A stretch of DNA of 64,000 nucleotides from Lepas anatifera. Taxonomy: Eukaryota > Arthropoda > Thecostraca > Lepadidae. The notes beneath the pieces were generated by a model. It did not search any database. It had not been told where the DNA came from and was given only the letters and a program-made list of their open reading frames with translations. The position numbers were made by a program, and so were the translations under genes. Shown piece by piece: positions 47,291-59,595 of this stretch. The stretch spans positions 1,522,888 through 1,586,887 of the forward strand of contig JAOTON010000333.1 of NCBI GenBank assembly GCA_034440635.1. The letters are read 5' to 3'. Every line of letters starts with the position of its first letter. The stretch's first letter is position 1.

Positions 47291-50200
47291 ACACATCAGT
47301 TGGCGAAAAAGTTAGGAGCCAAGGGAAACCTCTTTGTCATTAGAGACAGTGTGCGGACCGCCGCGCGATCTGAAGTCATCGGTAGTAGAGGGTTTAGAGA
47401 TCGGGCCGGTCGAGGGGGAGGGCCGTTATTCCCTGCCGGCAGTATTCACGATAGAGAACCTTCCGGTCAACCTGGACAACAAGTGCTCAACAGAGGAGGC
47501 CAGTAAGTGGCCCCCACCTTAGGGACCTGAATTTAGAGTGCGCGCCATCTAGGGTTGAGATTTTGGTGGGTGCAAATGCGGCGCAGGTGCATTTGGCGAG
47601 GGAGGTGAGGTGCCCAGAGAACGGGGTGGGTTCCTGCGCGGTCCGGACAGTTTTGGGCTGGTATGTTTTGGGATCGGGTGAGAGTGAGAGCGGCTCTAAC
47701 GGTGGGAAATATTTAGTTAACTTTCTGAGGGTGAGCGAGACCAGCGAGGGAGTATGCGAGGAGAGACGTGATGATTCAACGACGGGGATGATTCAGAAAT
47801 TGTGTGAAAGCGATTTCGGTGACCTTGTGGATGATGGGGAGGGTCTCTCAGTTCAGGATGGGGAGTGGCTGTCTGAGATAAAGGGTAAAACCAGGAAGGA
47901 TGAGATGGGACACTTTGAAGTGGGATTACCAAAAACCGAAAGAGGGGAGCTCCCGGACAGCCGGCCGGTCGCGGAGAAGCGACTGCAGTCGCTCCGGAAA
48001 AGATTCAAACGGGACGAAAAGTTTTTTGCCGAGTATAGGGAGGTCATTCAAGGACTGGCACGCGATGGTTATGCAGAAATGGTACCGGAGGAGGAGGCGA
48101 CCCCAACCCGGAATTGGATGCTCCCGCACCAAGCTGTCATTAATGCAGAGAAGGAGAAGCTGAGGGTGGTTTTCGACTGCGCAGCCAAGTCCGGCGGCTT
48201 GTGCTTGAGCGACATTCTGAAGGGCGGGCCGAACATAACAAACGCGCTGTTAGGGAGTGTTACTTAGATTCCGGGAGAGGGAGATTGCGTTCACATGTGA
48301 TGCCCAATCGATGTTCCCCGTGTGCACCTACCAGCAGCTGATTCAGACTATCTCCGGTTCGTGTGGTTTAGAGATGATGACCTAGACGGCCCAACAGAGG
48401 TTTGGCGTATGAAGTCGCATATATTTGGCGCAGTTAGCTCCCCAGTGTGGCGTCCTAATGCGCTTCTTCGGTGCGCAGAGGAAGGTGAGCCGGAGTTTCC
48501 TGAGGCAGCAGAAACCTTGAGTAACCGAGTGTATGTCGACGATGCTCTCTGCTGTACCGAGACGGTCGAGAAGGCTAAACAGTTAGCAGATGATTTGCGG
48601 GAGTTGCAAAATATGGGTGCATTCAATATGACTAAGTTCGTCAGTAATAGTTCGGAGTTCCTGAAACACATTCCGCCAGAACATTAGGGGTAAGCAGATT
48701 AAGTCGTTGGATGTCGAAAAGGATAGCCTCCCACTCCAGAGAGGGCGTTAAGCAGGAAATGGTGCGCGAGACCGACACCTTGGGTTTAACCCGGAGATTA
48801 AAACCAAACCATTGACCCGTAGAGGAATCCTTAGTACTGTGAGTGGGAACTTTGACCCCCTGGGTATCGCCGGACCGGTAACCTTAGCGGGAAAGGCGCT
48901 GTTGCAGAAACTGCGCGCGAGTAAGTGCAGCTCTGATGACCCCATTCCCAGAGAGCTGGCGGAGGAGTGGGGAGGTGGCTCGAGAGAGCTTAAACTCTCG
49001 GCTCAGTCAAACCCGACAGGTGCAGCAGTATCCTCGGGGCGAATAATAATGAGCACTCAGTTGCATGTATTCGTGGACGCCAGCGAGACAGGTTACGCTG
49101 CGGTTGCTTATATTAGGGAGAGAAATTCTTATTTCGGAAGGCAACACTGAAGTTTTTGTTAGGTTTCTGCAGGGCGTGTGTTTAGTTACCCCTTTACGCA
49201 GCGGGCAGACCATCCCCCGCCCCTACTTACAAGCAGCCGAAAGGGCGGCCCAAACGCCTGCCAAACCGTCTTCCCAGAATTGGATGTAAACTTTTTGATG
49301 AGATGTTCCTGTGGGATCGACAGTATGGTTGTGCAAAGGTGGAGGAGATGGGAAAGGGAGGCACACTTTTTTGGCAGGGGGGAAAAAAAAGATTTAGGTT
49401 CTCTGATAATCGGACCGATTTCTACGTGCTATCAGAACATAATTCGGCAGATATCGGAACCCATGGGCATGCCAGCCTGGCGACCTGCACAAGTGGTTGG
49501 GTGGTGGTCCCCAGTTTCTCGGAGAGGGAAGAAATGTGTGGCCGGGAGTGAGCCTGTGACTCTCCCGGGCTGTACCGGAGGATGAAGTTAAAAACCAGTA
49601 CCGGTGGCGGCAGTTATCGCCTCGCCAACTCAGAGTCACGCCACAGACGCGCTGATTGGGCGATATTCGAGCCCCCCCCGTCTAAAAAAAGGCAGTTGCA
49701 TGGTTTAGGCGGTTCTTTGATGTTCTCAAGGATGGAAGCTACAGTCGGGCCCTGAAAGCCAGGGGCAGACAGGTTTGAGGCTGAGGAGTTCTCAGTTTAG
49801 CACGCGTCTCAACGTTCCGGATATTGTGGGAGGCTGGGAAAAGGCCATCGTAAGGTACACGCAGAGAGAGCACTTTCCCGACTGTGTAGGAGTTGCGGTG
49901 AACGGCGTTTTGAGTGTTAGGGAAAAAGGGGCCTCTGTCCTGTCTGGAGGCCGTGTAAGAAGGAAGCGATAATGGTGGTAGGGGGCGACTAAGTAAAAGT
50001 TCGTCGTTATCAGAAGTGTCAGAGCATCCCGCAATACTGCCCCGGAGCGGTCAATGTTTCACGGCTTGTGGTGAGAGAAGCGCATCAGTTGCTTTCTCAT
50101 GAGGGGAGGGATCACACGTTTTAGAAGGTGAGAGGGAGAAGTATTCGATAATAGGGGTGCGGGGCCCCTCATTCGGAAATGGTGCGATCGTGCGTCATTT

Positions 50201-51184
50201 GCAGACGGGTCAATGGCAGACCGCGAGGGCAGTTGATGGGAGACCTACCAGAGGTCCGGGTCAATTCCGGTACCAAAGCCTTTGCAGAGGTGAGTTTAGA
50301 TCTTTTTGGTCCATTTCTAGTCAAACAGGGCAGGACTGAAAGGAAGGGATACGGTCTTGTCTGTATCTGCTCATCCCAGAGCCGTGCATTTTGAAGTACT
50401 TGACTCTCTCGATACTGATTCTCTTATAAATGGGATTCGACGGATCGTGGCGCGTGCAGGGGGAAAAATAGATACAATACGAAACAGATTCAGGGATCAA
50501 ATATGCATGGCGCGATCAACGATTTGAAGGCAGCGATGAATGATGTCAATAAAAATTCACGGGTCCATAACACTCTCCTCAGGCAGGGGGTCAGGTGGGA
50601 GTTCAGCCCACCCACTGGATCACATTTCGGGGGAGTTATGAGAGGGCTATTCGCACCTTTCGAAAAATATGGTATATCAATATGCCGGTACAGAGATTAG
50701 ACGACAGAGCCTATATACTTTGTTCTGCGAGATCGAATCGATCATGAATAGCAGACCTCTTTCGTTTATGTCAACCCGAGGAGAGTTGCGGCTGCAATCC
50801 CCAATCACCTCCTTATCCTGAGCAGTTCAGGAGAGTCAGTCCCGGGCAGGTTCACGGAGCATGATGCGGTTTCAAGGCGGCGTTGGAGACAGGTGCAATT
50901 CCTGTCCCAGCAGTTCTGGATACGGTGGAGGGCGCAGTATCTTCCCTACCCTCCAAACACGTCAAAAATGGACAAAGGAACACAGGAATTTGGCGGTGGG
51001 GGACGTGGTATTATTGCTGAGTAAAGACGCGCCGGTGGCGCAACAGCCTCTCGGCAGAGTGGTAGAGGTGTATAGAAATAGCGATGACTTTGTCCGTAAG
51101 GTAGCGGTTAAGGTGCGGGATCTGGTGCTAGTTCGCCCAATTCATAAACTTGTGTTAGTCTCCCCGAGTCTGGATTTAGAGTAA
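47216..51184 (+). pseudogene. BEL/Pao pol (PR-RT-RH-IN), disrupted
   Basis: Pol would mature the polyprotein, copy the RNA and integrate the DNA. Protease remnants: AFLDGG at about 47250-47280, then a frameshift to THQLAKKLGA. Reverse transcriptase: PVAEKRLQSLRKRFKRD, LPHQAVINAEKEKLRVVFDC, the first-aspartate region near 48295 in another frame, then DSDYLRFVWFRDDDL and the intact catalytic YVDDALCC (about 48530-48555). RNase H: RRGILSTVSGNFDPLGIAGP, QLHVFVDASETGYAAVAY, and SEHNSADIGTHG in a shifted frame. Integrase: CVICRRVNGRP (zinc finger end), FAEVSLDLFGPFLVKQGR (first catalytic Asp), SPPTGSHFGG, SLYTLFCEIESIMNSRPL, and the C-terminal GDVVLLLSKDAP domain ending at 51184. At least five frame changes and several stops make it non-functional. 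Confidence 0.92.
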
Positions 51185-51975
51185 GAGAGTAGTGGGAAAC
51201 ATTAGTTCGGCCTAATGTCTTGTGTCTGGGTCACTCGGCAGCGTCCTAAATGTAAAAGGTAGTGGTAACTTGTTAGTAATTTAGTATTATAGCTGTGTGG
51301 ATGAGTGATGCTAGCTCCATCCGCAATTTATGGTAATTTGGATTTAATGTGTGGATTAATAGTAGGCAGGCCTTCAGCCGTTTCTTACTTCGGCGCTCGT
51401 CCGAATAGAGGGCGCCGTGGATGAGACACGGTGCCTACTTATGTGGGTTAATAGTAGGCAGGCCTTCAGCCGTTTCTCTTACTTCGGCACTCGTCCAAAG
51501 CCAGAGGGCGCCGTGATGAGGGATGGTGCCTACTTTGTTGTGCATGCGATCGGCAGATGCGGGCTGACTTTTGCAGACCGGTGGGTAACGCCGATGGTGC
51601 GGTCTGGATTACCGCCGGAGGTTTCAGTGAATGGGTCGTGGTGTGGCTTGGGAGGGGGGCAATTTCGCTGTAGAAGTGTATTTGACTTAGTGGCTTGCCT
51701 CGTAGTGGTCGTCGCCGGACGATCAGTAGTTGCTTGGCCGCTTGCTAGAGAGTAAGTTCACTGACGTCAATCTCAGGAGACGCTTCTGTGGGTAAGTTGT
51801 ATGGTTGTACCCGGTTCCTGGGCTGTGTTCGTATTTGAAGGGGAGATAATGTTGCTGTTGGGTTCTATTTCCGCGAGGCCAGTGTGCTGACCTGGTAAGT
51901 AATAGGTTTAGTATGTCGCTGGAGCGCCTGGTTTTTTTGGGCTTGACCGTTTCGGAACGGTCAATGGGGAAAAGG
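51185..51975 (+). other. BEL/Pao 3' internal region with polypurine tract
   Basis: Non-coding sequence between integrase and the 3' LTR. It includes a 92-bp tandem duplication (about 51351-51538) and ends in the purine run GGGGAAAAGGGAAGG at 51966-51980, which abuts the LTR start and fits the polypurine tract for plus-strand priming. There is no envelope-like frame. Confidence 0.7.
51351..51538. repeat. 92-bp tandem duplication in BEL 3' region
   Basis: Two copies beginning GTGGATTAATAGTAGGCAGG and GTGGGTTAATAGTAGGCAGG are offset by 92 bp. Each ends GGTGCCTACTT. They differ by several substitutions and small indels. Confidence 0.85.
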
Positions 51976-53392
51976 GAAGGCGCTCTGCACCCCGGGCCCG
52001 CCACCCAGGGGTGGGGCGGCGGGTGTCTGTGGAGAGCGATAGGTGCCAGGGAAGCGCGCTCCCTGTGCATCGGCTGGGGCCGACGATGGTGTTGGTGTTA
52101 CGGGAACAACTATTTGTAGCTGGCGGCGTTAGTCCGACCCACGAGCAGGGCGCGAGCGGAGTAGTGGTTTCGCGTTAGGTGTCTTGGAGGTGCGGTTTAA
52201 GGGAAAACAGAGGTGAGCAGAGTGAGTTATAAACGGGGGACGGGAAACCTGGAAGGGTTGTGGGATTTGGCAGCCAAAGTACGGGCTGCCGTAGAAGCGG
52301 GGCGAGTGGACCTTGAGTCGTGAGACGGCATTTCGTAGCGCTGTGTGATAAGCTGGTTTGTGGAGGCTTTTCTGCGATTAGGTTCGTGGGCCATGCGTCA
52401 GTAAGTAGTTTTGTTTTTTTGGTGTTCGATAAGACGAATTTCATTAGCCCACGGAAAAAATTGTTGAGTGAAAATAACGACTGCCCAGATTACTTCATAT
52501 TTGTAAAGCGCAGTTAGCTTTCTCGAGTATTAGTTTGATTGCAAGTATTTGATGGATGAGTATGGAGGTTCAGCGGTAGCCATTCTGGATTAAAAATTGT
52601 TTAGATCAACAGCCTATTTTATTTCGGGAGCAAAAAGTAAGTTGGAAAATAGGTAAAATTGATGATATGTAATGTTAAATTTATGAGAACTGTGTCGATA
52701 ATACCATTAGAGATCGTATTCATGTATTTCTTGGTAACCTATGACCTTATACTTAGCTTTGAACGTAATTGTTTACTTTTGCAGCTTCGCCGCACCCGCG
52801 CCATTGTAGTTTTCCATTGTTTTTGATAGTACTTCGGGCCGCCGTATGATGAGACGGCGGCTCGCTTGAGGCGGATAGCAACGAGGGGTACCGGACATCG
52901 CCCAGCACCGGAATTCGGCTTGGTATGGCCAGGTTTTTACACCCCAAACGTGGTGGAAATTGTACTCGAGCTGTGGTTGTAGCAGATGTTGAAGCAGTTG
53001 AGGTAGCAATTGCTGAAGCAGGCGACGTAAAGGTGTTGGAAGCGGAGGAGGTAAATTGGGGCAGAGTACAAGTGTGTGGTTGTGTGGACTTGGGGTTTAG
53101 GGGAGGGTTGCGTGGGGTTTTTAACGAGGGTATTCAACGAGGCTTTAGATCAGAGTCGGGGTGATGAGTGCCAACGCGGGACGCCTCCTCGGCAGAACGG
53201 TGTTTGCTGAAAGTATGGGGATGCTGCGAGGGCAGGTGGCGTGAGGAGTGGGAGTAGAAATACAGCAGCGCCAGTGACAGCTCGTCGTTTCGGCGATGAT
53301 CCCTGAGGGCAGCAGCTGGTCCGAGTTCGTCGCAAGGCAACGTCGGCAAACAATAAACATCAGCGGGCCACACACCAGCCGTGGCCGCTACA
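51976..53392 (+). repeat. 3' LTR of the BEL/Pao element
   Basis: About 1.42 kb, homologous along its length to 43233-44602. It begins GAAGGCGCTC right after the purine tract and ends GTGGCCGCTACA. It retains a stretch (about 53322-53375) deleted from the 5' LTR. The differences between the two LTRs, which are identical at insertion, show that the insertion is old. Confidence 0.88.
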
Positions 53393-53776
53393 GCACTCCC
53401 ACTCATTTTTCCAAAGTGAGCGGAGAAACTGTTCTTGGCCAGAAAATGGTACCTGACTACCTTTGAGAGAGAATTCATGTGAACTAAGATTGGTGAAGAA
53501 ATTTGAAAATTTGTCAATAATGTTTTTACTTATAGGCTTTGAGTGTCAGATCTACATTTTTGAGACCGTCACAATCACGCGGTCGCAATTCAGTTCGCCT
53601 GCACTGTAGACCGAGTGTTATGTATTACCGTCATATAATCGGGATTATATGCCAAGATCAGCCCACATAAACGTATAAATATAGGTCAAAGGTCACAGTT
53701 CAAGGTCATTGGCCTCAGTATTTCCGGTCAGGTGACATTATTCAGCATGACGTATGTTATGCTATGGTTCTGATAG
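53393..53776. other. flank with nuclear-receptor-like direct repeat
   Basis: A short unique stretch between the BEL 3' LTR and TTAA element F. At 53683-53695 it has AGGTCAAAGGTCA, a perfect direct repeat of the nuclear-receptor half-site with one-base spacing (DR1). A TTCAAGGTCA site follows 15 bp downstream. Binding is not demonstrated. Confidence 0.55.
53683..53695 (+). promoter_or_regulatory. DR1 nuclear-receptor-type motif
   Basis: AGGTCA-A-AGGTCA is an exact DR1, the arrangement bound by RXR/USP homodimers and HNF4-type receptors. It lies in an AGGTCA-rich neighbourhood, near an extended TTCAAGGTCA monomer site of the FTZ-F1/ERR type. Function is inferred from the motif only. Confidence 0.45.
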
Positions 53777-54756
53777 TTAACAGCCGCCCCGGTGGGCCTA
53801 CGAGCCACCGTTCGCCATGGTGGGGGGTGTTCCCCCTCATCGAATCTCGGCTCCTATACGGGATAGCGAAAGAACGCAAAAACTGGTGGATAGCTCGTAA
53901 AAATTCAATAGGAAACTACGTCGGTCAGTTTTGGGCCCAGGTCAATATTGAGGTCATGACAGGTAAAAGAAAATGGCGTGTTAGAGGAGAGTTTCAGTGC
54001 TCCAGCGTCTGACAGAGCTAAGTTAGAATAATTTTTTCAGACACCATCTGCTTCCTCTCGTTACGGCAAATCGAATGATGTATAAGATGATCATACTAGG
54101 GAAAAACACAAATTATCGGACCTGAGGTCTTTTGATCTAACATATTCAATATGCACATCAATCGACTCGAAATAACGATTCAAACGTAAATGGTATCAAA
54201 ATAAAAGCTTTATCGTCATTTCCTGCAAAGTTATTGACACAAGTCTGAAAATCTGTTCAGGTGGCCCAGATGACCCTCTCTAAGAGGTCACAGGTCAAAA
54301 ATTGGCAACATTAACCTAGAAAGGGGCCCAGGAAATTAAGATTTGGAGAATATGAAGGTATTCTCAGCTGTATCTGCCAAATACAGCCCAATTCCTGTTT
54401 TCCCCATGCATTTCCTATGGAGAGGTCATGTTCCGTACCTGACCTTAGGTCATTGATATGAAAAATCGCGAAATATATGTTGTAGCACTTGGTGCGCCTA
54501 TTATGTGGAATAAGTTTCAATTGGGATAGATTCATACTTTTCAAACTTATGTCACCTTAAACATTTTTGAGGTGAGGTCATGTATTCCTGCACTGGTGAC
54601 CTGACCCGAAATGAACCAACTCTTTTTAAAATTTGAGGAAAGTTGCGGAATTGATCAAGGATAAGGTATGCCAACTATGGCGGTGCTTCATGTCGCTTTT
54701 TTGTGCCACTCCAAACCCGAGGGGGTGTTCAAACACCCCCACCGGGCAAGGGTTAA
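53777..54756. mobile_element. TTAA-flanked non-autonomous element, copy F
   Basis: The left end is TTAACAGCCGCCCCGGTGG and the right end CCCCCACCGGGCAAGGGTTAA-like, with TTAA at 53777-53780 and 54753-54756. The interior is collinear with copies A and B (AGGTCAATATTGAGGTCA block, CCTGACCTTAGGTCATTGATA block) and has about nine exact half-site hexamers, including the everted TGACCTTAGGTCA near 54440. The subterminal hairpin of copies B-D is decayed here. It has no transposase. Confidence 0.78.
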
Positions 54757-57700
54757 GGCTAATCGATTTCAAGGTCAAGGTCAAATGCCTTTTTAAGGTT
54801 AAAGCCTCATTTTCCGCTCAAAGGCTGCTATAATGCCAGTTATACTGTACAATATGCATTATTTGGAATGTCACAATGTTACATTACAGATCAGTAGCCT
54901 TTGAAGGATCTTGCCCTCAAACTTTCGGAGAGCATTTTGTGGGATCTTCCCTCTATAACCTTACTCCGTCTTGAAGTGTATTCCCCTGCCTTATTCAACA
55001 ATCACGGCATTTCCCAATAGGTCTCCAGCACGGCCTAGGATTTGACATTTAAGACTCAGACCTTGTATTGACATAGGTCAATGAAAATTGATTATGACCT
55101 CAGTCACCATCACCCCACCCCCTCTCCTCCACACTGGCATTTTTCTAACCCTCTTGTTTTTTAGATACCAGGGGGAACTTTTAGGACCCCCATTCACTGC
55201 ATGTTGACGCTAGACCACTATCTACTGCGTGTAGGAAGGCAAAGTTGCATCCAGATCACCAAAACATACCTACGTCATCTTTATGAAAGAAAACAAGTCC
55301 TAAAAATATCCAAAGGCCGTTTCTGCCCAAAGTCGGATTTAAGAAAGTAGATCGGGTAGAGGCATCCTGTGTACAGACATTGGTATTTGACTGGAGACGC
55401 TTGGAGAAAACTTCCTTTCCCCCGGCACTACGCTTTTCATTATATTATTTCTGTCGGTGCTATTTGAAACGTCATTACAAACAGTCAAAGTTAGCGTCCA
55501 TGGGCGCCCCCTTCATGATAGCAAAAGCCACAGGCACGGATTTAGAAGAGGGAAAGTTGGTCATGCCCTGAAGAAGAGGGAAGTTTGGAGGAGCAAAAAC
55601 ATCGTTTTGCTAAACTTTTCTGTTTGATGGGAGGGGACAAATGCCTTTTTGCCCTCTTCTTCCCAATGAATCATCCACTGGAAGGAAACTGAAGGTCCTC
55701 TCCGAGCGATCATTTAAGAGTATTACCTGCAAGAACTCACCTCCGCCAGCTCGCCCCTCCCGCCGCTCAACGTGTTTTTTTTATGTTAGAAGCTGGCTGA
55801 CATGAGTTGGGATTAATTACCAATGACAGAGTGGTTGGTACGTTGGCCAAGCCCAGGTAATACATTTCGCTAAAGGCAGTGGTGGCGCTTGAAAATTATG
55901 ACAGCTCAGGGTAAGATTGACTTTGAGGTAATCACGTCGCCCAGGCTTTTACCCGATATTGGACAGCGGCGGATCCAGCAGGTCGGCTGGAGAAGGGGGC
56001 AAGCTCAAGCTGATGGGCAAAAATGAATATTTATCTTTTAAATGTTTAATATCAAAAATTAAAAAAATATAAAAAAACATAAGGTCGGTGGATTTGGAAA
56101 CGGTTATGTGGCAATATATATAAAGGTACAAGGCAAAATTCAAAAAGGATAGGTAGGTAGGTAAGTAAGCTGGGAAAGACAATGTACTGACGAGAGCTTC
56201 CCATTACAAGGACAGCTTCAGCACTTTATTTTTTATGTCGTCCACCCTCGCTCTACGATCGATTTGTGAACGGATTTTTAAAAATTGCATCCGCCATATT
56301 TCGTGCCATGGCTTACGTTTTTCATAAGGGGTTTCACAAATTAAATATCGTGCTAATAATTACCAAACAACTGTCCCAATTCTCTACAGAAGGCTACAGA
56401 AGTGGGCGGTGAAACCTAGGAGTGATCAAGCTATTGGAAACAGTTCACGCGTAAATCTAAATGGGGTAGTTAATCCGTTAAGGTTATCCAAATAGGGGTA
56501 AATATGAATTAACATGGGCTGAACTCCTGCACTGGTAGGTAGGTTCTGTAAAGATGCAGATACATGTTTTGGCATACAGCGACATTAGCAGAAAAGTGTT
56601 AAAGATTGGCGCTAAAGCTTTGTGTGGACTTAGGTCTTGGCGCAGCTCTCACGAGGATTTTAATAAATCCACAGATTCATTCCTACACAAGTACACACCC
56701 AAAAGAAACAAAGCAGCTAACCGCACATTAAAAAATGCGTTTAATATTAAAAGTTCCGGACCAGCCGATTTCATGGCGCTCCTCCGATGACGACAGTCAT
56801 GGGCCTACCGAACGCGCCTACCAAGTCGGCAGCGCCCGCAACCGAGCCAGCCGGCGCCCCGTTGGCCGTTACCGTTCATGCTCCAACTGGCTCCAAGAGA
56901 ACCGTCTATTTTGGTAATAAGGTATTGGAGTACTTTGACCACTGATCCTGTAAAAGGAGCCGGTGAGATAGGTTTCTTGGACGGGCTGGACTGTTGAATA
57001 GACATTTTACTTTATTTCTCGACTTCTCAGTACAAGGATCCGATACTAGTCTCGACCGGGACTTAAGCCGAGACAAACTAGGTAGAGGCCGGGACGAATG
57101 CGGAAAGGATAATGTGATAATGTTGGTTTGGCTTATGTTTCAGATAAGAGTATCACCGATTCCACACATATCTTGTACATAAGAATAATGCCAATAAAAC
57201 AGAACAAAAACACTTAAACTGATGTAACTTCAGTAATCTAGTATTAAGACAATATTTCAAATGAGCCAGCTAAGAAACACACCAGGTGCCGACTTCAAAC
57301 TTGATTAGAAGGAATCGAATGAATGTCGATACTCCTTAAATCGGCAACGGGTGTCATTAAAGGGAGATACGAGAAAAAATTATCTTTTGTGGTTTGTTTC
57401 TATTTGAAAAATCTTGATTACAAAACTGTCAATTACTTTTGTATCCTCGAAAAAATTTGGGAGGCCACTCACTTATTATCGAAATAGCTTAACAGTTTCG
57501 ATAAAATGCTGAAACAATCACCCATCACTTACTTTTCGAAAACTATTTAAAGTTGAAAAGTAATTTTTTGTAATAGAAATGTCTGTTCTCCTGAATTTGT
57601 ATTTGAATTAAATTTTACAAAGCCTTTAAAAATACAAAATGAATTATAGTTTGCCCCTGAAACGGAGAAAAACAATTACTCAAGTCGTCAGCCATTTTGT

Positions 57701-59595
57701 ACCTCGGGTCTTGAGTCGTTTTCTGCTTCAGCCCCAGGGTGACGAAACTTTAGCGTCAGAAAGGTCACGTGAATTTCATCGGGTGGCTGTACGTTCTGAT
57801 TGGTCAATTGTGATTTCTTAAAAGTGCTATATATTTGCTTTAATATTACTTTTGGCTGTAGCTTTTTTAAAATAACTTTTTATTTAATAGTTTTAAGCTT
57901 TCGAGTCACTGCTTCGGAAAAATGGGACTCGGTTTTTAGAGAATTTGATAGCCTTAGCCGGGGGTACGTCATGTACATTGGATAAGAGGTGTACCGGTAA
58001 AGTCGTCTAGAAATGTTGACTTTGAGAGCAATTTTAAGGTATTTACAGGCCGAATTCGCAAAAATGAGAATAGGATTTCTGAAACAACTTTTTGTGACCT
58101 TTTGATCTAGCCAATAAATTTTTCGCCCTTTAAGACGAACCTCGGAATCCAACATACTCGCTTTAGTGCTTTATTCTTCAGACCCACTGGCAATAAGCCG
58201 AGACGAAGGTAGATGTTGACGGGGCCAATCCAACCTACCGGTGCCGGAGTCAAAATTTTGAGAACAGTAAAGCTTTCTGCTCCATTTCCCTATGAAGGCT
58301 CCTTGTAAATGAGGGCTGGGAACCACCCAGATAAACACAATTAAAATAATCAAAATATACGCCGTCTTAGTCAAATCTTGAAATTCGCAGCCAATTGAAT
58401 TGATGATTTAGAATTAGCTCTGACTTAAAAATCAGGAATCCCCAAGATGCAACCATGCTCCTGCATTTAATTATCTTTCGTAAGTCATATGTTCTTTGGC
58501 TTATCTAGACTGGGCCTTGGGCTGCAATGAAAGGGTGATGGAAAAAGTTTGAAATTATTTACGACACATATTTAGTCTCGCTTGTCCCGTTTGCGCATAC
58601 TTGAGGGGAATACTCTAGCCCCTAGACTAGAGGTGGGAGTTTCGGGCAATTTTGCAGGCTCCCCGCCCGGGCCCGTTCTGCTGCTGATTTTAGAAGCCCG
58701 CCACAAGCCCGGTTTGTGGAAGAAATGGCTTATCAAGCCCGGGAAGGCCTGGTATCATAGAAAACCCATAAACGACTATATACAGCATTTATTTACTTTA
58801 AAGCTGTCTCAAATACATGCTTTAAGCCAATTTATTCTGGAAAAAGTTTTGGTTTCACCCAAAACCATATTAAAAAGTTGCATGCAGCATCAGTAGCCTC
58901 AACTATCTTAATAATTCAGCAAAAATGATACTGAAAAACACACAGTATGAAACATGGCTTGCTTATGATGCTAACTTACTTCAGGTAACACCAGCATCAC
59001 CTAATAAAACAATGGGCATTCTAGATAGAGGTATATACATGGCATCTTATAAGAATCTGGATGAAATAAGCCCACCTATATCAGACATTTCCTCCACGAT
59101 TGCACTTTATAAATCATTATATGCTGGCACGAGCCTCACAATTTAGTTCCAATAATGTTTATGGAATAGAGGAGAGAAAAATGACAAGTTTTTTCAGCTA
59201 TAACATTTCAGAATATCATCATGGCAGAATAGGGGTGAATGAACCAAAAATCCTTCACACATTGTCCCTGAATTGATACATGTGAGCATTTTCTTTTAAT
59301 TTAGTCACTAAAAAGCTGGAAGATAGTCAAAAGATTGTTCTGCTTGGGTCAGCCCGACTACAGAAGTAGGTAAGCCAACAGGCCAACAAGGTCCGTCAGC
59401 CATAGGCGTAGAAATTGAAGTCCAGGGGGGCCACTGGCCCCCCACTTTTCTGTGATGCCCCCGCAACGGAGATAAGAATATCAACAACTGTAATATCAAG
59501 CAAGAAACTCAAACTGGCCTGATAGCTTGCCCCGGGACCCCGTTAAACTTACCTGTGCCCCTAAACTTTTTTTTTTTCTTATGAGTCGATTTCAA
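54757..59595. other. intergenic DNA, no gene recognised
   Basis: Mostly AT-rich sequence. TTTCAAGGTCAAGGTCA sits at about 54767-54783, just outside element F. A single hAT-like terminus (CAGCGGCGGATCCAGCAGG, 55964) has no partner end. A CATAGGCGTAG motif near 59402 is another possible relic. No open frame resembles a known protein. Confidence 0.4.

Larger units (their letters stand above)
43233..53392 (+). mobile_element. BEL/Pao LTR retrotransposon, full length but defective
   Basis: About 10.2 kb with two direct LTRs, a 1.1-kb leader, gag, and pol in the order protease, reverse transcriptase, RNase H, integrase. That order and the conserved strings seen (below) place it in the BEL/Pao group of metazoan LTR elements. 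The coding region has at least one in-frame stop and several frameshifts, and the LTRs differ by many substitutions and indels, so the insertion is old and inactive. No target-site duplication could be read with confidence, and the exact LTR edges are uncertain by a few bases. There is no env-like frame. Confidence 0.93.

Noticed and set aside
51417..51755. Envelope-like gene in the BEL element
   Set aside because: The 112-codon frame spans part of a tandem duplication and has no signal peptide or envelope motif that I can see.
43224..53397. Target-site duplication of the BEL element
   Set aside because: The pentamers next to the estimated LTR edges (CAAGC-like at left, GCACT at right) do not match, and the edges are uncertain by a few bases.
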